DNA from: Ascidia mentula
Taxonomy: Eukaryota; Chordata; Ascidiacea; Phlebobranchia; Ascidiidae
Direction of reading: 5' to 3'
NCBI GenBank assembly: GCA_947561715.1
Contig: OX387201.1
Span: 7,706,001 to 7,770,000, forward strand
Length of the DNA stretch: 64,000 bases
Shown here: piece by piece, positions 43,625-54,930 of the stretch
Numbering within the stretch: position 1 is the stretch's first letter
Layout: each line of letters opens with the position of its first letter
The notes under the pieces: model-generated
What the model was told of the DNA's origin: nothing
The model's input: only the letters and a program-made list of their open reading frames with translations
Databases searched by the model: none
Position numbers and translations under genes: made by a program

Positions 43625-45701
43625 ATGGGCATTGTTGGAACTATCTCAGCGGCGGTCAACTGGGATAGTTGGCTGTGGTTCCGCCTGCTGTACAATGTGT
43701 TTTTCTTCATATCAAAGGTTTTGTCGGAAATTCGAGACGACACATACAACTGGATACGCAACAAGATATCAGGTTTATTGTTTAATACTATATACGCTTA
43801 TTCTCCAGCAATTCATGGTTCTGAATTAGCATCAACAATCGGTCTGACGTCAAATGCTGCAGGTAAAGATTGCATTGGTTTAGATCGGAGTTCTTCAATA
43901 AAACGCATGTAGACCAGCGATAAATCCTTTTGCGGAAAATTTTTCGTTCCGGCAAAACAGAAATTGTCGAAGAATATGAGTATCAGGCACCAAAAATCAT
44001 TTTTTTTGTCAGTGCGTACAATTAAAAAATGATAAAAATTTGTAAATATTATTGATTTTTGAGAGACTTCTAAACTGGCCGCATGAATAAGAACACATTT
44101 ATTATTTGATAAAGTGTCTTTTGTTTCATATGCTATTATTTTCCCTACTAACGCGCACACCAAAGCCATGTAACCGTCAAACGCGGTAGTTGTCGTTAAT
44201 TTCAGACGTTTACTTTGTCTATGCGTAAATTTTCGTTTTGGTGCTTTGCACATACATTCCCATCCAATCTTTACCTGCAGCATTGTGAGGTCAGGTCCTT
44301 AGTTGACGAGAGGTCAGAAACATGATTTGAGCATGCAAGCACTATTTGTTTTGGTTTGGTTTATTTCCTGTTGCCACTTTACTGCATGGTTAACGACCAC
44401 CCGGTAATGGTTTTTATTTATATCAAATCACTTCCTTCGCACGAAAACGAAACGATTAATTGTTGTTGGTGACAGACCCGGAGAAACGGAACAAGTCCGA
44501 ACGAACAAAGGATATTATGAAAAAAACAAGCGTCGACTTTCAACAACAGCGGATTTTAAAGTAAACTCCGTGGTTGTCAATGTTTATGCCTATGCACATC
44601 CTGTATATCGCCTTTTTGCAGTTCTGTAGCAAGTCTACAAATGATGTTTTACCAATACGTGTTTGTCGACATGAAGCGAACGGCCGTTCAAAACATGCAA
44701 GCCCCCAACCCAAAGGTGATTCGATATTGCGACAGACAAACAAAGAGGCAAGTGTTGGTTCTAATAGGTCATTTAGTTAATGTTTTACCGCGTGCCTTGT
44801 CCTTAAACTATGTTTGAGCTTGCTATTCGAAACAATGTATACGATACGTGTGTTTGTCCCCAAGACGTGCAGGCCTTGTCCAAATAAAACACGGCCAAAT
44901 GATCATATCATAAAGTTACGAAAGTACGTAAGTTTTACATATGTGCGGTAACCATGCATGAAAAGCAGAATTCTGGACTTGGTGAAGCCAGGACGCCCGT
45001 TGGTCGTGATCTTGGGTTCGTGCTCCTGACCCCCGTTTATGTCGACCCTGGATCTTTTGTGTCAAATGTCAGTCACATATAAGGATAGGGTCGACTTTGT
45101 TGTCATCTACATTGAGGAGGGACATGCTTCAGACTTTTGGTCGTTTGCGCAAAACAAGTAAGGAAGGAAGAGACTAACTAACTTTATGGATCTTGAAATC
45201 TGACAAATAACTGACTATCATCACGCGCACAGCCATGCCAGCATAAATAATGTTGTTTAGTGCCGACATGAATTTTTTGGCCTAAAACTCTTAATTCATA
45301 TCATATTGTAGTCTAGTGTTTCCAGTTTTTGCCTTAGATATTGTCAACGATGTACAGAACCACCTTTCTAAATGCCAACTCTACAGATATAGGGTAAGTT
45401 TCGACACAAATTTACATTTAATGCTTTTGTGTAAAGATACAAAATCACAACTCACAAAACGACTGAAGATCGCTTTATTGCCGCTGAGTTGTTGAAAGAA
45501 ACCATGGACGGTGAATTGGATCTTTTTGTCGACCCAATGACAAATGAAGCCAATTTTGCATTCGGGGGTATACCGGAAAGAATGGCCATAATCGAGAACG
45601 ACACAGTAGCTTACATCGGAGGAATGGGGCCTTATGGTTTCGATATTTCCGAGATGAAAACGGCGCTTGATAAAATCTTGGAGCGTGGCAACTCACCATA
45701 A
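43625..45701 (+). CDS. DIO: Iodothyronine deiodinase, copy 2 (selenoprotein)
   Basis: Exons 43625-43772, 43809-43862, probable micro-exon 44206-44224, 44622-44747, 44969-45157, 45437-45701, giving 266 residues with TGA 45027-45029 as selenocysteine. Exon 1 has one extra Ala codon compared with copy 1 (SAAVNW). The Sec exon has the same length (189 bases) and the GSCSUPPF core is unchanged. The last exon encodes the same 70-residue C-terminal stretch from MLKETMDG. The same GC-AG intron follows 44747. A poly(A) signal AATAAA is at 45955-45960. No frame break is seen, so this copy looks functional. Confidence 0.87.
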
Positions 45702-45818
45702 TCTGCTGATCTATAGCTTGTGTCACATAAATCTTGTGTATTGTAACCGTTCCGTAATATTTGTGTATATTTTTGTTTTTATTTTGGTGCCTTAAAATTG
45801 TTCGAATTGCGTTGTTTT

Positions 45819-45885
45819 ATGTCTCATTGATGACGTTAACCTTCAAAACAAGCAAGGGGGTTTACTGATACTATTTCTGAGACAT
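45819..45885 (+). promoter_or_regulatory. SECIS-like element, deiodinase copy 2
   Basis: Same design as copy 1: ATGTCTC/GAGACAT helix I, 5' core TGAC and 3' core TGAT, with the AAAA apical run. One core-adjacent change (GATGATG to GATGACG) is shared with copy 3. The G.A tandem is kept. Confidence 0.78.
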
Positions 45886-46709
45886 GGCGCAAGGTGATTT
45901 TTACAACTACATTCGTCGATTCATTGCGTCCTTGTAACTCATAACTGCATTCCCAATAAACACAAGATGATTCCCAAGAAAACACGTCTGGTGTGAATCC
46001 TGCTGCTGTCGGTAACAATCGCAAGGTTTTTTTGCTGGAATGGCAACAGCTGTCAACAGGGACAATTTGTTGAGGTTCCCGGTGACGCGCCATATAGTTC
46101 CAAATACCATATACCCTCTACCAAAATTTTGTGACGTTCTTTTTAGCAAAAGTCCTGCACGATGCTGACAAAGAGGGTTGATTTTTTTGTATTTTGTGGC
46201 AAGGACGGCACTTTAAAAAATTAAGTGTTAAAATCCGCCGTGTTATTTCTTTACCAATGGCTTGCCAGATTTGACAAGCTTGCCCTGCATTGTGTCTCTG
46301 TGTTGTGCATTAATAAATCTGACTGCCGAACACAAATGCTTGCAAACGATTTTAGTTTGGTTTGTTTTGTTTTCTGCTGCTACTGCAAAATTAACGACCA
46401 TCCGTCAACGATTTCCGTTTATATCAAATAACTTCCTTGCTCGAAAACGAGCAAATTAATTGTTTGTTGCAAACAAACTCGGAAAAACAGGAACATTCCG
46501 AAAACGACAAATTTTAATTCTCTTTTACTGTTTTCAGTGGTGACAGAATATTTTATTCGAGTAGCTAACATGTTTTGTTCTTGTTTTGGTTTTATTCCTT
46601 TAACAACCAGCAGCAACCGTGAGTTTTAGGTACAAAGAAAAAGGTTTCAATAAAATAATAATTCCGGTTATCGGAAAGAAACTACTTAATACGCTACAGC
46701 CTTTCAAAG

Positions 46710-47018
46710 GGTAGACACTTTAACCACCTCACGGAGGGGCGAAACGGGAATTCCCCGGTTCATCTTGATATGGTTAAACTAGTATTTCGGACATGTTTGT
46801 TGGAAATATCATTCTTTCCCAATGAAAATAGTTGTCAAGGCATTGTATAGAGGTATTTTAAAAACAAGCAAAACATGTTCCATCAACAAAACGTTTGTTT
46901 CGTTCACCATGTGCTTCGGCAACGCTACACACGTCCTGAAGTATCAAAATTCTTGGTCTTTAGGCAAATCTACCAAAAAACAATATGCTCTTAGTGTGTA
47001 AGAACGTTTTTGCACAAA
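46710..47018. mobile_element. Truncated copy of the MITE in unit 3
   Basis: Left end and body of the element at 41682-42112, preceded by the same TTTCAAAG (46702-46709). The right ~119 bases and following sequence were removed by the unit 3 deletion. It was inherited by duplication and not inserted independently, since the position and target site are identical. Confidence 0.85.
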
Positions 47019-47984
47019 ATGATAAGTCCCCGCAGTGATCGCTTCAAAGTTGGTCTTTTTGTTGATCTTTTATCAGTCTATGTGTATGTCGCTGTAAGGA
47101 ATATTGTACCGCAAAGGAAAAGTCGCAAAGGCGTCGTACAACTGTTTGGTTTAAATGCTTGTGGTTTTACATGTCTTTGTCAAACACTGAAATGGTTACG
47201 AAATCGTTTGTCACACGCCCGCCATACATGTGAAGGCTGAACAACCATGACATTGGCGAACTGCTTAGGTTCAGTGATCTCAAGAGTCAGTAAGTACTGT
47301 TTGCTTTGCGTTGCAGCATTCTAACTGAGTCGACTCCAAATTTGTTACGAATATTTAAGCACAGGCTTGCATTGATTAAATTATCAAGTATGTTTAGGTA
47401 AAGTGTTAATTCGCTTGCTCCACAACAACTTCCATCTATATAGTCTCAAACAGATAAAAGTTTAAGTGTTTACAGATTTTGAAGGCGTCCATACTTTTCA
47501 AAAGTTACATATGTTCGTGTGGTCACGCATTTCGTGACAATCTTTATCATTTTGGTGGATGTTGCTTGCAGGCGCCCCAACATTCAAATGTGCAGTAAAA
47601 TTTTGGGGTTACATATTTGTTGTTCGTTGTACTGAGATGCTGCAAATGTGTTAAAGCGCCTAGTGTTCAGTCTAGGTGTGTTAAGGGAAGAAGGCAACCA
47701 AGGGTGCTCTAGCCATTAGATATTCAGCGGGCGTAAATTTTCTCCAGCGTTTGACCCATTGTTCCTGGCATAGACAGCCTATGGGCGTTAGCTAAACTAT
47801 TGCGAAAAGTAAAGGCAAATCCTGAAATGATGCAAGATGTTTCGTTTAGGTCATCTTATAATTGGTATGGTCACCTTGCGCTAATATTAGTTCATCGTAT
47901 TTTGTTGATTTAGTGGTGAGCTGGTAGTGGCGATACGCCAATACATGGTTACGCTGCTGCTGTTGCTTGGAAGAAACGATCGCC

Positions 47985-50058
47985 ATGGGCATTGTTGGGA
48001 CTATCTCAGCGGTCAACTGGGATAGTTGGCTGTGGTTCCGCCTGCTGTATAATGTATTTTTCTTCGTATCAAAGGTTTTGTCGGAAATTCGAGACGACAC
48101 ATACAACTGGATACGTAACAAGATATCAGGTTTATTGTTTAATACTATACGCCACGCTTATTCTATAGCAATTCATGGTTCTGAATTAGCATCAACAATC
48201 GGTCTGACGTCAAATGCTGCAGGTAAATATTGCATTGGTTTAGATCGGAGTTGTTTGGTAAAACGCATGTAGACCAGCGATAAATCCTTTTGCGGGAAAT
48301 TTTGCGTTCAGGCCAAGCAGAAATTGTCGAAGAATACAGGAACCAGGCACCAAATATCAAATTTTTTTTGTCAGTGCGTACAATTAAAAAATGACACAAA
48401 TTCGTAAAAATTATTGATTTTTGCAGGACTTCTAAACTGACCGAATGAATAAGAACACATTTATTATTTGATAAAGTGTCTTTTGTTTCATATGCTATTA
48501 TTTTCCCAACTGACGCGCACACCAAAACCATGTAACCGTCAGACGCGCAAATTGTCGTTAATTTCAGACGTTTACTTTGTCTATGCGTAAATTTTCGTTT
48601 TGGTGCTTTGCACATACATTCCCATCCAATCTTTACCTGCAGCATTGTGAGGTCAGGTCCTTAGTTGACGAGAGGTCAGAAACATGATTTGAGCATGCAA
48701 GCACTATTTGTTTTGGTTTGGTTTATTTCCTGTTGCCACTTTACTGCATGGTTAACGACCACCCGGTAATGGTTTTTATTTATATCAAATCACTTCCTTC
48801 GCACGAAAACGAAACGATTAATTGTTGTTGGTGACAGACCCGGAGAAACGGAACAAGTCCGAACGAACAAAGGATATTATGAAAAAAACAAGCGTCGACT
48901 TTCAACAACAGCGGATTTTAAAGTAAACTCCGTGGTTGTCAGTGTTTATGCCTATGTACATCCTGTATATCGCCTTTGTGCAGTTCTGTAGCAAGTCTAC
49001 AAATGATGTTTTATCAATACGTGTTTGTCGACATGAAGCGAACGGCCGTTCAAAACATGCAATCCCCCAACCCAAAGGTGATTCGATATTGCGACAGACA
49101 AACAAAGAGGCAAGTGTTGGTTCTAATAGGTCATTTAGTTAATGTTTTACCGCGTGCCTTGTCCTTAAATTATGTTTGAGCTTGCTATTCGAAACAATGT
49201 ATACGATACGTGTGTTTGTCCCCAATACGTGCAGGCCTAGTCCAAATAAAACACGGCCAAATGATCATATCATAAAGTTATGAAAGTACGTAAGTTTTAC
49301 ATATGTGCGGTAACCATGCATGAAAAGCAGAATTCTGGACTTGGTGAAGCCAGGACGCCCGTTGGTCGTGATCTTGGGTTCGTGCTCCTGACCACCGTTT
49401 ATGTCGACCCTGGATCTTTTGTGTCAAATGTCAGTCACATACAAGGATAGGGTCGACTTTGTTGTCATCTACATTGAGGAGGGACATGCTTCAGACTTTT
49501 GGTCGTTTGCGCAAAACAAGTAAGGAAGGAAGAGACTAACTAACTTTATGGATCTTGAAATCTGACAAATAACTGACTATCATCACGCGCACAGCCATGC
49601 CAGCATAAATAATGTTGTTTAGTGCCGACATGAATTTTTTGGCCTAAAACTCTTAATTCATATCATATTGTAGTCTAGTGTTTCCAGTTTTTGCCTTAGA
49701 TATTGTCAACAATGTACAGAACCACCTTTCTAAATGCCAACAGATATAGAGTAAGTTTCGACACAAAATTACATTTAATGCTTTTGTGTAAAGATACAAA
49801 ATCACAACTCACAAAACGACTGAAGATCGTTTTATTGCCGCTGAGTTGTTGAAAGAAACCATGGACGGTGAATTGGATCTTTTTGTCGACCCAATGACAA
49901 ATGAAGCCAATTTTGCATTCGGAGGAATTCCGGAAAGAATGGCCATAATCCAGAACGACACACTAGCTTACATCGGAGGAATGGGGCCTTATGGTTTCGA
50001 TATTTCCGAGATGAAAACGGCGCTTGATAAAATCTTGGAGCGTGGCAACTCACCATAA
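47985..50058 (+). CDS. DIO: Iodothyronine deiodinase, copy 3 (selenoprotein, possibly degenerating)
   Basis: Exons 47985-48129, 48169-48222, probable micro-exon 48568-48586, 48984-49109, 49331-49519, 49794-50058, giving 265 residues with TGA 49389-49391 as selenocysteine. The GSCSUPPF core and phases are intact. In the last exon it reads IIQNDTLAYIGG where copies 1 and 2 have IIENDTVAYIGG. The SECIS 3' core is changed (CAGAT in place of TTGAT or CTGAT). The shared AATAAA is altered to AAGAAA, so expression or Sec insertion may be reduced. The coding frame itself is unbroken. Confidence 0.85.
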
Positions 50059-50174
50059 CCTGCTTATCTATAGCTTGTGTCACAAAATTCTTGTGTATTA
50101 TAACCGTTCCGTATCATTTGTATTTGTTTTTGCTTTTATCTGGTGGCTTACAATTGTTCAAATTGTGTTGCTTT

Positions 50175-50241
50175 ATGTCTCATTGATGACGTTAACCTTC
50201 AAAACAAGCAAGGGGGTTTACAGATACTATTTCCGAGACAT
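50175..50241 (+). promoter_or_regulatory. SECIS-like element, deiodinase copy 3 (altered core)
   Basis: Helix I and the apical AAAA are as in copies 1 and 2. The base before the 3' GA is A, not T, which removes the U.U pair next to the G.A tandem. Whether it still works is not known from sequence. Confidence 0.65.
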
Positions 50242-50300
50242 TGCGCGAGGTGATTTTTACAACTACATTCGTCGATTCATTGCGTCCTTATAACTCTGCA

Positions 50301-51444
50301 TACCCAAGAAATACAAGAAGAAAAAAAACAATCTTGTTAATATGTTTTCAATGCACAATATGCGGACAGAGTATTGTTTCACTAAATGCACAGCAAACGT
50401 GTTGATAGACTATAATTTCGCATCGTTAGTCAGAAAGCAACTTGCTGCACGTTTTATCTTCGGTTATCTTACAGCCTGGAATTAATATGTCAATCAATTT
50501 CGTCCGGATTGGAAAGGCATTTGTTTTAAAGGGTTAAGTGTAACATTTCAGATATTTCGGTAAAATTACGAACACAGCGTGGACATTTTTGCAACTTTAA
50601 GATCCATTAAAGCACTGCAGCATGTGTGTCCGACCTTTACGCACAAATAACTGAAAAAGTACAAAAAAAAACATAAAAATTGTATTGACTGTTATGTTAT
50701 GTCATTCGTGCAGTTATAATGTCGATTGGTCAGCACAGCGAGTAACAAGTTCCAATATAAAGCATGTCGGGGTTCTTCTTTTTTTCTCATGTCGTTTTAT
50801 TGGACTTGGACATGCGTTGAACGCGTGATTCAATGACTTTGGTTGAACTCTCGGTCCAACATAGTTATATGTTTTGAGCCTTTTTTGTATATACATGTGT
50901 TGTGCGGCGACAAGCACAAAGCCGTTTTTCGGCTAAACTTAAACGTTGTTTAGTGTACTATTGCAGCGGGTAAAAATCTGGATTTGGCTTACGAGATGTT
51001 AAAAAAGCAACTTTTATTGGAATTGGCAAAGAAACGGATTGAATCCGGAGGTTTTGTTACAAATACATTGCAAGTCATTTGTACCTTCAATTTTATTCGA
51101 ATTATTTTTAAGGCGATGGTCCGGATTAACTAGTTTTTTTTCTTATTCAAAAGCTTTTGTATTATTAAAACATCAATATGAATTTTCAAATAACATTTAA
51201 ATGCAAAAAATTATTTTTTAATGTGCTTTTATTTAAAATTGGGAAAGTGTTATCTCAGCACATAGAAATTATTTAATTAGCAAATGGTTTCTAATTTCTA
51301 TGGGCTCACGTGTGTATGGCGTCCAAAAATAGTCGTTTTTGGAAAGTATGTTGTTTGTAAATACGCCCTACAACACTGATTAGTAGATTTTGTCGTTTAT
51401 CAAGGCATATCCTTCTTGTTCGTTGGACCTCCAATATTGCTAAC
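50301..51444. other. Intergenic before NLE1
   Basis: Holds the partner copy (about 50760-50915) of the dispersed repeat at 2310-2490 and AT-rich sequence. The NLE1 promoter should lie near its right end; no TATA box is obvious. Confidence 0.4.
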
Positions 51445-54318
51445 ATGGAATGTGAAATGGAAATCACCAGCAGTGCATTGGTGCAAATGTGCAACGAAGA
51501 TGGTGACGTCACTGGCCCACCATTTGACGTTCCATTATCTGTAACTTCAAAACAGTTACAGTTACTATGTAACTCTATGCTTGACAATGTAGGTTTCTCA
51601 TTTAGACACAAACTTTGCTGTGGTGTTTTTGTAACTTGTAGTGTATTTTCAGGGGGAGGAAACTCCATATGCTTTCTATGTGAATGAAAAAGAGATTCTG
51701 AATGACCTGGAAAGCATTGTTAAACAAGAAAACATTTCTACAGAGTCTGCAATAAAAATTGTTTACCAACCTCAAGCAGTTTTTAAGGTATGTATACAAT
51801 AATGTGTTCACTAGAAACAATAAAAATAACTCTCCAAACCAGTGATTATCAACAGCCGGTCTGTAGAGCATTGTCAGAAAGCAGTCCACAAAATTACTCT
51901 ATGTATTGGCAGACCTACTTTTGAGGCTATGTAATTGGAAAACTTATTTTTGAAAAATATTGTCCTTATTACATTACAATCTTGGAAATACAATGGGCCA
52001 CATACTAAACAATCACAATATCAATACAAAAATATGTTATTGCTAATATTGTATTTTAGGTCCGAGCAGTTACCAGATGCACCTCATCAATAGAGGGTCA
52101 TGCGGAGGCTGTTTTGTCTGTTGCTTTTAACCCAAATGGAAGGTAGAGAAAAATATTTCTGTTGTTTGGACATGGCATTATGTACCAATGACATGAAAAC
52201 TAGTGTTTCATGTAAATTGTGTACTTTGATATTCTTTACCTATTTAAAAATATATATAAAAAGGCACTTATAGGTTTAAGTCAGTAATTGAAACAATGTA
52301 AGTGCAGTCTATATATATATATATATATATACATACGTTTTAGGTATTTAGCAAGTGGTTCTGGGGACACAACTGTACGTTTTTGGGATCTTAACACAGA
52401 AACACCGCATTTTACGTGCAAGGCACACAGACACTGGGTTTTATTTATTGCCTGGTCCCCAGATGGAAAAAAACTGGCGTCCGCCTGCAAAAATGGGCAA
52501 GTAAGTCAACATAGCTCAAATAATTAAGTCCCCAGTAATGCAAATGTTTCTAGTATTAACATACAAGTTATTATAATATCAGACTGTGGACTTTATGATA
52601 AAACAAAATTTGTTACGATTTTTCCTTGTTATATGTAGATATGTATTTGGGATCCACAAACTGGAAAGCAGTTGGGCAAGTCTATGACAGGGCATAAACA
52701 ATGGGTAACTTATCTTTGTTGGCAGCCGTTGCATTTGGATGGAATGTGTAGGAAATTGGCTAGTTCATCAAAAGTATGTACTGCTACAAATAGTGAAAAT
52801 GGTAAGCCTGTTTCAAAGACTTTTGTGTCATTATTTGCAGGATGGCACTATCAGAATATGGGATGCCATAACTAGCCAAAGCCTGTTGATTTTGTCTGGG
52901 CACTTGCAGAGCATTACATGCATCCGGTGGTCTGGCGAAGATTTAATTTACAGTTCATCCCAGGACAGAACCATCAAAGTTTGGAGGCCTAATGATGTAG
53001 GATTTGGTTTTAAAACAGCATCAAACTCATGTTTTTGTAATGCAAATAATTGTTTAGGGTGTTCTTTGCCGTACTTTGCAAGGCCATGGCCATTGGGTTA
53101 ACGTTTTGGCGCTTAGCACTGACTATGTGATGAGAACGGGAGCATTTGATCCTGTGTCAGCGACGATTATTTCAACTGACTGCAAAGATTCTACCAAAGT
53201 GATACAGGAGAAGGCAAAACTGAGATACAAGGCTGTAAAGGTCAATAACACTTTTTGAAGTGATTCCTTAGTTTCTGTATCTTTGTTTCAAATGCATACA
53301 AAATTGGCGAGGTAAAAATTACATGAATGAAACACTAGTTAGCTTTTGCAATGTTGAGCTTTACAGATCTTCAAGTAACGTTAAGGGCTGACGAAAAACA
53401 TGAAGAATATAAAAATGTTTACTGTCGCATTGCAGTTTCATGTTTACTGAAAAGTCCAGTAAGCATTGGCTGCAATCTAAAGTGTATGTTGGTTATGTAA
53501 AAATACAATTTTTTCGTTGCTAATTTCAGGGTGGCGGAAGTGAGAGGATGGTGTCCGGCTCTGACGATTTTACTTTGTTCCTGTGGAATCCCTCCGAAGA
53601 AAAAAAACCATTGGCTCGCATGACAGGACACCAGGTTTGTGGGATCAATCCCCCTTTTTCTCTTTACTATTGGGAATTTAAAACAGCGGTTTATTGCTGC
53701 AGGCTTTGGTAAACGATGTGCGGTTTTCTCCTGACGGTCGCGTTATTGCGTCCGCCTCATTCGATAAATCGATCAAGCTGTGGGAGGGAAAGTCTGGAAA
53801 GTAGGATTTAATTTGAAGTGAATTTCACTTTCTTGTTCTGTTATGTAACGTTATGGATTTTCCAGGTTCCTCGCTTCATTGAGGGGACATGTTGGTTCGG
53901 TCTATCAAGTTGCATGGTCGGCTGACAGCAGGCTGCTGGTTAGTGGAAGCGGGGATAGCACATTAAAGGTCAGTTGACCCACTACGGTTACGATACATAG
54001 ATTTTTAATTTGTCGAACAATACCCCCTGAAGCACGTCAAAGTGTCGTGTAGTCAAATCTTGATTGTAGGTCTGGTAGTCCTGAGATGATAAGGTATAAA
54101 ACTCCGTGATTGACTTTAGGTTTGGGATGCGCACAAACAAAAACTTTTGTTGGATTTGCCTGGTCACGCCGACGAGGTGTACGCGGTGGATTGGAGCACT
54201 GACGGGCAAAGGGTCGCAAGTGGTGGGAAGGACAGAGTGTTGAAAATGTAACTTTGACTGTTTTTACTTTTGGTGACGTCGCAACTAACCATTCTACTGC
54301 TATAGATGGAGAAAGTAA
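51445..54318 (+). CDS. NLE1: Notchless homolog 1, WD40 ribosome assembly factor
   Basis: Twelve coding exons: 51445-51588, 51653-51787, 52060-52142, 52344-52500, 52639-52773, 52841-52996, 53058-53240, 53530-53634, 53703-53800, 53866-53968, 54120-54247, 54306-54318. Total 1440 bases, 479 residues, all phases kept. The N-terminal NLE domain (PPFDVPLSVTSKQL and IVYQPQAVFKVRAVTRC) binds the AAA ATPase Midasin (MDN1/Rea1) in pre-60S particles. It is followed by a WD40 propeller with clear repeats: GHAEAVLSVAF, SGSGDTTVRFWD, SSSKDGTIRIWD, SSSQDRTIKVW, SGSDDFTLFLW, SASFDKSIKLW, SGSGDSTLKVWD, SGGKDRVLKIW. NLE1 drives 60S subunit maturation and was first described as a Notch modulator. Exon 7 uses a weak donor (GTCAAT). 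AATAAA is at 54470-54475. Confidence 0.95.
52310..52332. repeat. (TA)n microsatellite in NLE1 intron 3
   Basis: A run of alternating T and A just upstream of the exon 4 acceptor. Likely length-polymorphic. Confidence 0.8.
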
Positions 54319-54930
54319 TCCGCATCGGGAAGCTGTGCTCTATCGGTGCAGAAGTCCCTGATTTCGGGGACGCGAGATGAATGGGACGGAATGCAGTGAG
54401 GGGTGTGGTATAGATGCCACGCTAAACGTCTTCGTCATATCAGCGGTGCCGCGAATTCATGGAGTATATAATAAAGTTTTCAGACCAAAATAAGCTCTAG
54501 TTTATTGTCTAAATAATAAATATGAAGATTGCGCATTAGGAGACACCAGGTAGAACGCGAAGAAAAATGCGGAACTACACGAGGACAACGAACATGTAAG
54601 AGAAGGTAAATCAACGCCAGCACAGTGAAGCAGACAGATTACGAAAACCATTATTATGGATTATCTATGCATGATAATAAATAAAACAACATTCAAAAAA
54701 ACATAAACGCTGGAAGTAGAGCGCGAACTTGAAACGCACAAACGAAACAAAATACATGCAGTTTGCAAATATTAAAATCTACGTTGCGATTAAGCTGTAA
54801 AACCCATTCCTTTGGAAGTTAATTAAGTTTTGCGAAATACTTCTTGTATTTTATTTGTTGTGTCAAAAACAATTAATTTTAGGCACAAAGTTTCCGATTC
54901 ACAGTTATAACCATATGTGTTGCAAGGCCG
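54319..54930. other. Tail-to-tail spacer between NLE1 and PAQR
   Basis: NLE1 ends at 54318 on plus and PAQR at 54931 on minus. Plus AATAAA is at 54470-54475. Minus-strand AATAAA appears as TTTATT at 54850-54855 and 54501-54506. If the second is used, the two transcripts would nearly touch. Confidence 0.5.

Larger units (their letters stand above)
40950..45986. repeat. Deiodinase tandem unit 2 (about 5.03 kb)
   Basis: Aligns with unit 1 along its length. Differences include the 431-base MITE at 41682-42112 and small indels. The deiodinase start codons of units 1 and 2 are 5030 bases apart. Confidence 0.85.
45987..50300. repeat. Deiodinase tandem unit 3 (about 4.3 kb, internally deleted)
   Basis: Aligns with unit 2 but lacks about 663 bases that correspond to 41994-42656. 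The junction is near 47018 at a short A run. Similarity to units 1 and 2 ends near 50300, just past the SECIS. Confidence 0.85.

Noticed and set aside
43813..44283. Minus-strand open frame of 156 codons in unit 2, with a 160-codon partner at 48163-48645
   Set aside because: It lies antisense to deiodinase exon 2 and the micro-exon, has no recognisable motif, and is kept only because the units are recent duplicates. Unit 1 breaks it into shorter frames.
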